64,000 nucleotides of DNA from Phaseolus vulgaris (taxonomy: Eukaryota; Streptophyta; Magnoliopsida; Fabales; Fabaceae). This document shows positions 31,610 to 42,722 of this stretch, one piece after another (within the stretch, counting starts at the first letter, position 1; each line of letters starts with the position of its first letter). Under the pieces are notes generated by a model, which was not told the origin of the DNA, searched no databases, and saw only the letters and a list, made by a program, of their open reading frames with translations. The stretch lies in contig NC_023751.2 in NCBI RefSeq assembly GCF_000499845.2, forward strand, positions 29,793,475 through 29,857,474, read 5' to 3'. The position numbers and the translations under genes were made by a program.

Positions 31610-32090
31610 TCCTATTACAAGTGACATCAATTGTTCAATGACATATACTAGGTGGGTCAAGTCACAATTGAATCGTGACACTTGTACTGTTGTGCTCTTA
31701 AGTAGAAAGAATTGTGTTTTGACTATCAGTTATAACTTTTAACCTTATAGTAAGTGTTTGATCCAAAAATAGGTATTAGAATCAATGTCACAAGTTCGAT
31801 TTCCAATGGAACAATTGTTTAAGGGGACATTGTTGCAGGTTGCACAATTGTCTTGTGGCGTAGGCCAGGTGGGCTAAGTCACAATCGAAGAGTTCAATTC
31901 TTAGTGGGACAATTGTTGATGGGGGAGATTGCTGAAAGTGACATCAATTGTCTAGTGATGTATGTTAGGTTGGACAAGTCACAATTGAATCGTAGTGTCT
32001 AAGTTTTTACGCTCTTAAGTATAAATAGTGTACCACTATAACAATGTTTTTCATTTTCCTTCATATAATGTCTCGTATGGTAACAATCCA
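31610..32090 (+). mobile_element. Candidate degraded TRIM-like element
   Basis: Two related blocks begin near 31615 and 31930; both contain AGTGACATCAATTG and GTCACAATTGAATCGT, then GCTCTTAAGTA. A degenerate primer-site-like stretch (GGTATTAGAATC, near 31772) follows the first block. A purine run GATGGGGGAGATT (31918-31930) precedes the second. The layout LTR, primer site, short interior, purine tract, LTR fits a small LTR element, but ends and target duplication are not clear. Confidence 0.5.
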
Positions 32091-34288
32091 ATGTTGATGT
32101 GAAAGTTATTTTTTTATGTGAATTTGACCAAAGGTAAGCACTCGTCTTATACCCTTTGTTGTTCGATAACATATGCTCGTAGTAAAACTTCCAATGATTG
32201 CATTGATCTTTTTATTTGCCTGTTAATTTGTGGATAGTAATTTGAGTCAAACTTTAGCTTAGTTTTAAAACTTTTCCAAAATTTTGAAATAATTCATGTT
32301 TCTCCATTTAACATAGTGCTTGTAGAAATTTCATGTAGCAAAACAATTTCTTTGATATACAACTATACAAGTTTCTCCAATTTGCATCTCATGTTGATTG
32401 AAGAAAAATAAATGGTATTCGTTTATGAATCTATAACCACACATAATATGTCACAATTATACTTAGATCTTGGTAGACTACACTCAAAATTTCTTAAAAT
32501 TCTATCCCACTTCCACTTCATAATTAAGGAAATCATTGATAATTTTCAATATATCCAAATATGAACTTTTCAGGTCGAACTTTTATTGTCAAATTAAGAT
32601 CCCTAAATTTTTGTATTTGCTACCATTCTTTGACTTCCATGGTACATATGTGAGGTGATTTTTTTCTTAGCCCCATTTTAACTTTTCCAAAATGATAAAA
32701 CAACCCAAAATTATAATCTTTGAGAATTTTCAATCATCTCTTTTATTGCATATGTTAGTTTCTTTAATTTTTAAGTGCAAAGACCACAACTAGTTTCAAA
32801 TTACATTAGATAGTTTGCTTCATATGAACGTAATTATCTTGAAGCATATGCAACAATGAGTGGTTTTTGCATCAATATGCAACCTAATCCTAAAATAGAA
32901 AAAAAGTCAAGAAAAATCTTTGAAAAAAACTAGAACTTTTACGCAATGAATGTTCTTATCATACAAGCCAATTCACATCAATATTGCACAATTATAAGCC
33001 AAATAAGACCACCTTTACTAATAGATGCTATTCGACTTTCACTCCATATAAGGTCATAATTTTTTGTACAAATTTTTTATTTCGAATTTTTATTAATAAA
33101 TTGGTACTTATTTTAATTCAAACTTTGACCATTAAACTAGTTTTAGTCACTAACGTGATACCTCAAGATTCTGAATCTCATTCCTCATATTTCATTTTAC
33201 ATAATACTCCATTAAAATGCATCCATATACATTATTTAACTCAATTAAAACCAAGAAAAAAATTATAAAAAAAGATGGTCACCTAAACTATCTTAAGTGA
33301 TATCTCGTAAAAGGAATTATATATTAACCAAACAATTAAGATCATATCTGAAAAAAAGGCATGTATTATTTGCTATGATTTAAAAATAAATCAATCAATT
33401 TTTTCAAATTATTAAAGAAAAATTTGTGCATCGGGTTCACCAAGTAGTTTATTAGAAGATTGTAATAAATTCTTCAATAGTGATGATGTTAATCTATTGA
33501 AAAGGAAAAGAAAATGATGAGCTTCTTGGTTGATTAAAACTCAAATTATTTAGCCTTCTTTTATTGGTAATTGGAAAGCTTTTCAGCCATTAAAATGAAC
33601 TGTGATTTATATATATCTCAAGAATATCATCATTTTATTTCAAGGGCGTGACATGCTGTGATTTAAGTTTTTCTTTTAAAAAATAAAAAATCTAATTTAA
33701 AATTGTGTAACAACTTTAATTTAGAGATTATAATCTAATGATAAAATAATCTTTAATTTTTGGTCAAATTGATTTTTAAAAATATATTTTAATAACATGG
33801 TCTAATTGTAGGACTTCTTACTTATTCAGTACTTAAAATAGTCTTTTAAAAACTGAATTAACTATCATAATCAAACTTGTTAATATTTAACAAAAGGGTG
33901 AAACTGAAGTGAGAAATGCCATAAACATTCCCTTCCTTGATAAACATACACAAACAGAGTAATTAAGGGCATTCATTTACATCTACTTCCATATAACACT
34001 GATCATACAGTATCATTTTTGCACTATAGAAAGTTTTCAATCTAATAGCTATGATTGCCAAAATCTCAATCTCAAGAAGAAAGAAGACAAGGGAAACAAA
34101 CTTTCAATTTGTGTTCATACTAGTGTATATCACATCTGTTGGTAACAATTCAAATCAGAGGATCTAATTCTATCTTCTTGTAACAACTCCACTACCCCTC
34201 AAAAAAATTCCTGTGTATACAAACCGTATGTACATGTAATGCAGTGAGTTGATTGATCGTCTAAGATGGTCATTCTGCAGGTACTTCT
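32091..34288. other. AT-rich spacer
   Basis: No recognised gene. The right end, about 33900-34288, is probably 3' UTR of the minus-strand GTD-binding gene. Confidence 0.5.
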
Positions 34289-36011
34289 TCAAAGCCAAAA
34301 GTGCAACATTGCCTGTTCATAGAAATTTACTATCATTAGTTCTTATTTGAAGTTTAAGAGCACAAATAATTCAAAGCTTCATCAACAGTACCCCATGATC
34401 ATCACAATCACACTAATGTACAAACAATATCTGATACCATATAAAATTCATGCGTACCATATTCAGAGATTGAAAGAGAAACAAAATTTCAAATATTATT
34501 AAGATTAACAATAGAGATAAGGCTAATAGTAATACAAAGGTAGAGTGTACACCACAGAGAATCAAAGAAAAACTCAGGCAAACACCCACCATTTTTGTTC
34601 CTTTCAAAAGTCAAGGGAAAAAGCACGAAATTATATCTACCTCTTGGAGAGAAACCAAAGATACATCGTCCTTAGGAGCAGCTTTTTTGGTTTTCAAGCC
34701 TCTTATCTCTGATTGTATTGTTTGGAGTTGACTTTGTATGTTATTTAACAGCCTCAACTGTTCTTCCCCATTCCTTTCATGGGTAATCTCTTGCTTCGCA
34801 CTAACTCTCCCCCTCTCAAGCCTCTCAATTCTCTGTTTCAGCTTATGAAACCCTGATTGAGAATTGCAAACCTCGCTCATCCCTTCTTTTTTATGCTCAC
34901 TGACAGTCATCATCATAACTGTAGGACAAGGAGTTTTGATTTCACTATGCACTTTAAACATACTCTTTTTCTTTTCTGCGCCAAGTTTAACAGGTCTTTC
35001 AACCATTTCCTCAGAATCTGGTTTTGTTAATCTCTTCTCTGCATCCAAATTCCATTTCTTAACCTTTTTTCCCAGGTGTTCACTGTCTTCATGCTTTTTA
35101 CTAGTTTGTGGGACTTCAAACACATCATGGACATTATGCAAGCAAGGAGAATCATTATCAACTCCTCCATTATGGGTACTTTCACCTTGACTCACTTCAA
35201 TGTTATTAGAGAGCAACCTGTCAATGCTAGCCTGCGATACAATTGAAGAGGACCTCCTTCTTCTACTACTCAAATTTGCACTCTTTTCTCCTTCAGCACA
35301 ATCTGAAATGACCTTCACTTGTTCATTCAACTCCTTTATCTGGTTAAAATAAGAATCCAGATTTCCACTGCCACATGAAAAGTCAACAGTCTTTCTTGTC
35401 AAATCCAAGCTAGGTTGAGCTACTTCCTTGCCAGTATTCTCCTCCACTATTATCTTAGGAATCACATCAAGAACTGGACTAGGTGATCTTTCCATGGTAG
35501 CAGCTCTCAGGGAATTCAGCAACTGAAGTGTGGGCATTGAATGTAGCCTTCTAACAGTGCTACTCTGACCCCCATTTTCTCCATTTCTTTTATCACTTCT
35601 ATTCGGAAACAGATCTTCTTGGAACTCAAACTCATTAACACTAAGCTCACATCCCAAGCTCAAGAGTTTGTGTCTGTAAGCCTGGACTTGAAATTCGAGA
35701 GACACAATTAACATTTCCTTCTGATACATAAGTTCCTCAAAAGCCTCGAGAGAGGCCTCAGCATGGCCTATCTTCTCTTCTGCCACCCTCTTGTAGTGAC
35801 TTGCCTCCATCTTCACCACAGCCTTCTCTCCCTGCAAACGCAGTATCATGTCCAGTGCTTCACTCGTTGCAGTAGCTGAAGCTTCTCTTTCCTCATCCAA
35901 CTCAGCATATAGCTTTTCCAGAAGTTGCTGCTGGGCACGAAGTGTCTCCTTCATTGCCGTTTGTTCACTTTTAGTACGAGATATCGCAGAATACCTTATG
36001 CTTTCTGCCAT
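34289..36011 (-). CDS. GTD-binding (DUF593) coiled-coil protein, myosin-binding protein-like
   Basis: The main exon 36011-34641 encodes 457 residues. Residues about 17-115 (KETLRAQQQLLEKLYAELDE, then ALDMILRLQGEKAVVKMEAS and YKRVAEEK) match the GTD-binding domain of plant myosin-XI receptors and FLOURY1-like proteins. The family links vesicle or ER membranes to myosin XI. A second coiled-coil lies near the C-terminus (LKQRIERLERGRVSAKQEI). Unspliced reading stops at 34611. A donor at 34640 (GAG|GTAGAT) and acceptor at 34313 predict a 24-nt last exon, 34312-34289, ending AMLHFWL and giving 464 aa. A 5'-UTR intron (36370-36020) is suggested by GTAAGT and a GCAG acceptor. I see no transmembrane segment, so this resembles the small soluble members. 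The exact homologue is unknown. Confidence 0.85.
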
Positions 36012-36019
36012 TCCAAAAC

Positions 36020-36370
36020 CTGCTTATTGAACCTATCACCAATTATCAAGTACAGCACAACCACCCTTCAATTAACAATCATCAAAGAATGATAGGTGGA
36101 AAAGATTGTTATTTTTTCTTCAATCAATGCATCTAAGGCAATTGTCATTAAAAGATCAATTTCAAAACCCAAGAAAATGAAGAAAGCTAGTTTTGAAATT
36201 CTAATACTCCACGTGCCGTGTCTCAGAAACAGAACAATAATCGAAATTTCGAGCCTTAAATAAAATACTATTTGCCAAATTCCAGCACTATTACATACAA
36301 AGAAGAAGAAGATCAATTAAAATATATATCACAACAAAGAACAAATCGATGACAGAAAGCAACCACTTAC
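36020..36370 (-). other. Predicted 5'-UTR intron of the GTD-binding gene
   Basis: On the minus strand, AACTG|GTAAGT at 36371/36370 and ATAAGCAG|G at 36020/36019 give a 351-bp intron ending 8 bases before the ATG. Confidence 0.55.
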
Positions 36371-36904
36371 CAGTTACCACAACAGAATCTCAACCGAACC
36401 AAAATTCAGGAATCAGATTGTGAGACAGAAGAGAGTAAGCGCGAACGGGATCTTGTAGTAAAAGGGTGTTTTGGTCCGAAACAAAAGGAAGGTGAAAAAC
36501 TTCAGAAACACATGAAGAAGATGATTGGTTTGCTTAGAAAGGGGAGAATTGGAGTGTAAAACTGTATACACTTTTCAAACAAGAACAAAGACATAACACC
36601 ACACGGAGAATTTATGGACTTTCCAATGAAATGGGACACACATGAAAATCTCGCAAAGAATCTGATGCAGAATTGGGTCAGAAATTTGGAAGACCCTCTC
36701 ACTCAGTGTGTGCACAATCGTCACAAAAAGTAAAAAAGCGAGGTTTTTGTGTTGGGTTTTGTTATACGTGCACGAGTTGCACTGAGTCACGCGCACAGCA
36801 GAAAAAGGACAGAGTGTGGCTTTCTGTTTCCAGATACGCGCATAAGACAAAGTCAAGGTTTACGAAGCTTCTCCCAGTGCTTTGTTTCACTGCCTACTAA
36901 TATT

Positions 36905-37190
36905 TATTATTATATTTATTCATAGTTTAAACTTTAAATTATATTTATAGTAAAAAAATTATTAAAATTGATTATTGTTATTTTTTCCGTGGTTACTTAT
37001 AATGTAGATTAAAATTTTATATTAATTTATTAATGATATGAATGTTATAATATTATAATATATTTCACACTTAAAAATTTACCTTTTAAGTAAAAAAATA
37101 TTAATAAAAATATATTTTAATAGTTTATTTATTATAAGTAATTAAGAGATTTAAAGTTTGAATTAAATAATAATAATTTCAGAACTATGA
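36905..37190. mobile_element. MITE-family copy (TTAAATAT type), diverged
   Basis: The internal sequence GAATGTTATAATATTATAAT and surrounding phrases match the element at 48713-49087. Degenerate inverted ends (TTTAAACTTTAAA and TTTAAAGTTTGAA) are present. Confidence 0.5.
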
Positions 37191-39198
37191 AAAACAAAAC
37201 CAAAATTCTAATTCTGAAATACATTATATTTTCTTAAATTATACTAAAATTTCACTGTTTTTTAAAATTCTATCAAAATCTTCCATTTTGTTTTAAAAAC
37301 ATTACGTGTTTTTCATTTCTTTTTAACATTACATTTATACTTCATTGATAATTAATCATTTTTCATTTCCTTGTAGTGAGTGGGAAATGGATTCTGATTT
37401 TTTCGGAATCTTCCAGCGTTCTTGGCGTTACTTCTCTTTTTATATTTGGTTTGATTGAGAAAAAAAAAATAGTGGGAGTTGAAACCGAAAGAACAGGAAA
37501 TTGTTTTATTGAAAAGAAGTAATTGAAAACATAAAAATAAAAGGAAAACAAAAAATATTTATTATTTTTGTTTAATAATACTAATAATTTTTATTTATTA
37601 ACAATATTTTATTATTATTATTATATAAACGCGTCTGTGTACTTGCATTTTTTATTTTTTTTTAATGTATATTTATATTTTATTTTTATTATTATGTATC
37701 TAATATTTTATTTTATAATTATTCTGTTTTTTATTTTTCTTATTAATGTTATTATTATTATGTATCAATATTTTTTATTTTTATTGATTTAACTATTCAT
37801 CAAATCTATAGAAGTTTGATTTTAATTAGTATTTCAAACTAAAAGAAACTTAGGTCTTAATTAATACATTATTTTAGTGATTATAGTAATATTTAAATTT
37901 TTAAATCAAATATATAAACGATTATATATATATATACTATTTTTTTTTAATATAGATTGTGAAAATTATGTCATAAAAAATATTTTTTTTAAATGCATAT
38001 TGATTGAATATTATTAAAACTCATTAAATTTAGTAAAATTATGTTTATTATGGTTTACACAATAATTTTAAAAGACCTCCCATTAAATTATGTTCCACAA
38101 CATAAAAAAAAATCAGAACTTCATAAATAAAAATATAAACCAAAATAAGATAATGCATAAAATAAAAAAAATATAAACCAAAATAAGATAATGCATAAAA
38201 TAAAAAATTGAAACATTTTACATACTAATTTTACTGTTCAAATTTGAATTAGAGTAATGATGAAAAAACATTATTCTATGATTGCGGACGTGAAATTAGA
38301 GTATGAGAAGTTATCACTTTCCATTTTTTTTTATAAACCAAAATAAGATAATGCATAAAATAAAATAAAAATATAAACCAAAATAAGATAATGCATAAAA
38401 TAAAAAATTGAAACATTTTACATACTAATTTTACTGTTCAATTTTGAATTAGAGTAATGATGAAAAAACATTATTCTATGATTGCGGAGGTGAAATTAGA
38501 TTATGAGAAGTTATCACTTTCCATTTTTTAATATAAAGCAAAGCAAAAAAGTTAAAAAGGTTTGAATTATAATGTAGTGCAATATTGAGAAAACACAGGT
38601 TCTATGTTATCAAATTACAAAGACGGTCACAACACCAAAGAATTATGATAGGCAGAAGAAAATCACAACAGATATTAAATGATCATAAAAACAATAATTA
38701 ATATGTATTTAACTTTAATGCTTTATAATTAAGATATAAAAATTTGAGGTATATGTATTAGATTTGTTGCACTTTTTTGATACCCATTGAAATAGGACTC
38801 TTTCTTAACCAACTTTCTCTCAAAATTGCATAGTATTCTTCTCTCCTAGAAGAAAGAAATGAAATGTAGTGTACATCTACATACCGTAATATATATGCAT
38901 ATAATTCAAATTCATGGTAGATAATGAATTGCCCAAAGAAGAAGAAAAAGGAAGAAAACAAAAAGGGAACAACGCAAAAGTAGGTTGTTAAGATCATATG
39001 TCATTGATTTGCAAAAGTAGATTACATATACTCAATCTCATTATGTTGCTCAAGAAGGTCTTCGACAAATTCTTCTTCTAAAGAACTTACATCAATATCT
39101 TTTTCAGTCTTAAGTATAGGCTAGACCCTCATTAGACACAACAAAACCTTCATAATCATTAGACAAAAAACCTGCATAGTTTCTTGAAAAGAAATAAA
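37191..39198. other. AT-rich spacer with a 200-bp tandem duplication
   Basis: Apart from the duplication at 38132-38531 I see no gene or repeat boundary. Confidence 0.55.
38132..38531. repeat. 200-bp tandem duplication
   Basis: ATAAACCAAAATAAGATAAT through TTATCACTTTCCATTTTTT occurs twice with period 200 bp (GAAACATTTTACATAC at 38210 and 38410). The copies differ at only a few bases, so the event is recent. Confidence 0.9.
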
Positions 39199-39888
39199 CA
39201 CTAGTGCAAAAAGAAGAAAATGATACGCTTTATTTAGTGCGGCTTTTGCGCTACCCGCTTTCGTAAAAAACGCGGTGGCATTTTTGAAATTATTTTGATT
39301 TACGAATGCGGTTATTTGTATAACCGCACTTGTAAATCAAAGTGCTTGATTTACGAATGCGGTTATTCAAATAACCGCATTCTACTGCTGAGTTCTTCTG
39401 CTGCATCTGCATTCCATTTGTGCAATGTAAGTTTTTGAACTCTCTTTCTTCCTCTTCATCTTCACAAATATATGCATAAATGTTTTTCGTTTTTCTTATA
39501 TATGTTTTTTTCCTTGCATTGGTGGTCTCGGAGCACTCTTTCATTGTATTCGTGGTTTCTTGTGGATTTTTTGGTTTGCTCCGTTGCTGCTTCCTTGTCC
39601 GCCGTTGCTTCTGCTGCCGCCACCGTTGTTCGCTCCCGTGACTCTTCATCAACGTTGACTTCACACAAGATTAACGATGTTTTAAAATTTTTAATTTTTT
39701 TTTAATGATTTGGCATATACAAGTGCGGTTAAAGCAAATAACCGCACTTGTAAATGGTATTTATAAATGCGGCTATATAGCCGCATTTATATTTCTTGAT
39801 TTACAATTGCGTGTTGATCAAATGCGGTTGTAAAACCGCATTTATAAATTCGAAATAGCCGCATTTGTTTTATGTTTCTGCACTAGTG
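39199..39888. mobile_element. Non-autonomous CACTA-like DNA transposon (690 bp)
   Basis: The ends are CACTAGTGCAAAAAG and the complement CACTAGTGCAGAAAC, flanked by a 3-bp duplication AAA (39196-39198 and 39889-39891); both are hallmarks of CACTA (En/Spm) elements. The ends are rich in subterminal inverted motifs, e.g. TGCGGTTATTTGTATAACCG near 39308 and GCGGTTATTCAAATAACCGC near 39359. No transposase is encoded, so it is non-autonomous. Confidence 0.85.
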
Positions 39889-40094
39889 AAACCTTGGAGA
39901 GATGCTCCTAGAACACCATAGTTTGTCGAGATTTTCCCAATCACTGATCCAAAGCCACTGCAAAAAAAACCCCAAAAACTCACAAACAATCAATGAAAAG
40001 TGCAAGATTAATCAAAGAAATGAAAGTATGATTTTACATGAAAATGAAAAGGAAAGAGAAAAGAAAGTGAGAAGTATGGTAAAAAAAAGGATGT

Positions 40095-40262
40095 GTTATG
40101 TGTAGTGGAGAGAGAAAGTGGGAAGTAGGTACCTATATAGGAGAGAGAAAGTGGGAAGTAGGATACGTGAGTTATGTGTAGTGGAGAGAGAAAGTGGGAA
40201 GTAGGTACCTATATAGGAGAGAGAAAGTGGGAAGTAGGATACGTGAGTTATGTGTAGTGGAG
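40095..40262. repeat. 76-bp tandem repeat, 2.2 copies
   Basis: GTTATGTGTAGTGGAGAGAG starts at 40095, 40171 and (partial) 40247. Each unit contains two GAGAGAAAGTGGGAAGTAGG sub-repeats. Units are nearly identical. Confidence 0.93.
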
Positions 40263-42540
40263 AATATCTTTTTAAATCATAAAAGTAACGTACCAAATCT
40301 CCACTCTCCTGCTAAAGTGGTCTACAAAATATTAATTACAAATATCTTTAATTTTTTATTTAATAGAGAAAAAGATCTTTAAAACAGAAAATTAATTAAT
40401 CAAAACAAATAAAATAAATTAAAAAATTAAAAAATTATTTTATTAATTTTTGAAATTATAAAATGTCCAAATAACCAAAATAAATTAATACAATAAATTA
40501 TTAAGTAAAGATAAGATGAAAAAACAAATTAAGAGAGTTAAGAGGAGAATAAGAAATGACACAATGACCATAATACAATAATAAAATTAAATATTAATAT
40601 AAGGATAAAATAGGAAAAAAAATTAAGAGCTCTTAAGAGGAGAATAAGAAATGACACAATGACCATAATACAATAATAAAATTAAATATTAATATAAGGA
40701 TAAAATAGAAAAAAAAATTAAGAGTAGTTAAGAGAGAATCTCCTTTATATATAGGTATAGATTTTTTTTATAATAATTTATAACTATAACTCTATAATAC
40801 AATTATTAATATGATTTTTTTTATAATATTTTTGTACACATTTCTTACTTTTTTTTATTCTTATAAACATAGTCAACTTTATTAATTTTAAGATTGATAA
40901 TAAACTATCCACCATGACTAGTTATTTTGATATAAAACTGCAAATATTTTTATTATGTAATTATAATATTATAAAAACATTAAATCTATAATGTTTCCCC
41001 TTATGTATATATTTTCTTATAATTTCAATATAAATTTTAGTAATTATTTTTATTTTAATAATACTTTTTTTATTTAAAAAAATAGTATACAAGCCCATGT
41101 ACTCGCTAGGAAATTATCCTAGTTACTATACATATTCTTTAAGAAAAAGATAATAGTCTCATGAAATAACTGTTATTTTCTCATAGGATTTTATTATTAA
41201 ATGGAAATTTGGTTACCTTACTTTAGTCATCTTTTACATATTCATGTGAGTGACAAATTGAATGTGAAAAGAATTAATTATTTTATTTTTATTGCAATAT
41301 AATTATAATATGGTGCATAATAAGTAATCAATTTAAATATTTTATTATCATATATTAAATAAATATAATTAAAATAAAAATTAATATTAATATTAAAATT
41401 TAACTCATTTAAATAAAATATCATGATTAAATTTCTCAAACAAGTGCGATAATGTGTTTCACTTGTTTCTTATAATTATAACAAATAAACTCAAATTTTG
41501 TACATGAAAAGTCTTCCTCCATTTCTCTTTCATATTTATGATTTTCCTTTGTTTTAAAGAAATAGAAGACTACATAAAATTATTTTTAGTTATTTAAGTC
41601 CATAAATTCACTCCCACTAAACTATACAGAGTTTATGTAATTTATCTACTAAATTCTTCCTAAATTTACTCTTAAGTTTAACATCAAATACATAACGTCT
41701 CTATATACTTTAATAAAATTATTTAATATAAAATTCACAATCCCATTAGTTGTTATATTAATTAAATTAAATACTAATTTAGAGATTAAAAAAATTATTA
41801 GCATTTAAAATAATTTTAAGTGGCTTTACATTATTAAAGAATTGAGAGACTAATATATGAATTTACAAAATGTAGTTGTTGAGCAAATAATGTTATCAAG
41901 GAGATAAATTTACTCATCTTTAAGAACATAAAGAAACAAAATATAGAATTAACATCTTAAGGAATATATTAATATCTTTTAAAATATTTTCGTAGCTATT
42001 TTTTTAACATAGTTCACTTATTTACTTGTACATGGTATAGGTCCATAACTAGTTAATATTACAATAATGAAAAAAAAAAGATAGTAAAAGAGATGATGCT
42101 GTAAGATAGGCGATAAATATGGTTTTTCAAACGTTGAACAAGAATGTTTATTTCCACAAAATAGGAAATGCCATGTAGAAGCTCTTGCAGTGTTGCACAT
42201 TTCTTTCACCTTTCTACATCTCCAACGACCAACTTCATTCTCATGTAAATTTCTTAATTATTGTTTTTTTTTACAGTAATAGTACAATTCAAAACCATTT
42301 AAATTCTTAAAAGCTTTTTTGTTTTGTTTAAATTCTTGTGTTCTTGTATATATTACTCAATTTGCTTACTTTGTTCTAATAATTATGGTTTTAAACAAGT
42401 TTCTAATCTTTTTATTGCATCCTTCTTGAATAGTTTGAACTTTGTAATCCTCAATATCATTTTTTCAAAAACATTTTATAATGTGTTATATTAATTGATG
42501 GACTTTATCTATCGTAGAATGTTCATTCATTAATTTTGTT
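40263..42540. other. AT-rich spacer and upstream region of the clathrin-assembly gene
   Basis: It contains a 95-bp tandem duplication at 40541-40730. From about 42200 it probably includes promoter and 5' UTR of the gene starting at 42723. No other feature is recognised. Confidence 0.5.
40541..40730. repeat. 95-bp tandem duplication
   Basis: AGAGGAGAATAAGAAATGAC begins at 40541 and 40636, continuing through AATATAAGGATAAAATAG with almost no differences. Confidence 0.9.
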
Positions 42541-42722
42541 TTCGCAGAGAGTTTTTCAAAGTTTTTTCAAACATTTCATTGTGTTGAAGCTTGAAATAAC
42601 ATTATTGTTCGATTTGGTTTGTGCAATGTTCAGAAGTTTAATATTCATGCATGATTATAGTTATATAATACAAAATTTGTTTGTTAATTTCCATTGGAAG
42701 GTGTTAGAAGAAAAAAGGGAAG

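Noticed and set aside
34864..35190. 108-aa ORF on the plus strand
   Set aside because: It is antisense to the GTD-binding gene and has no independent support.
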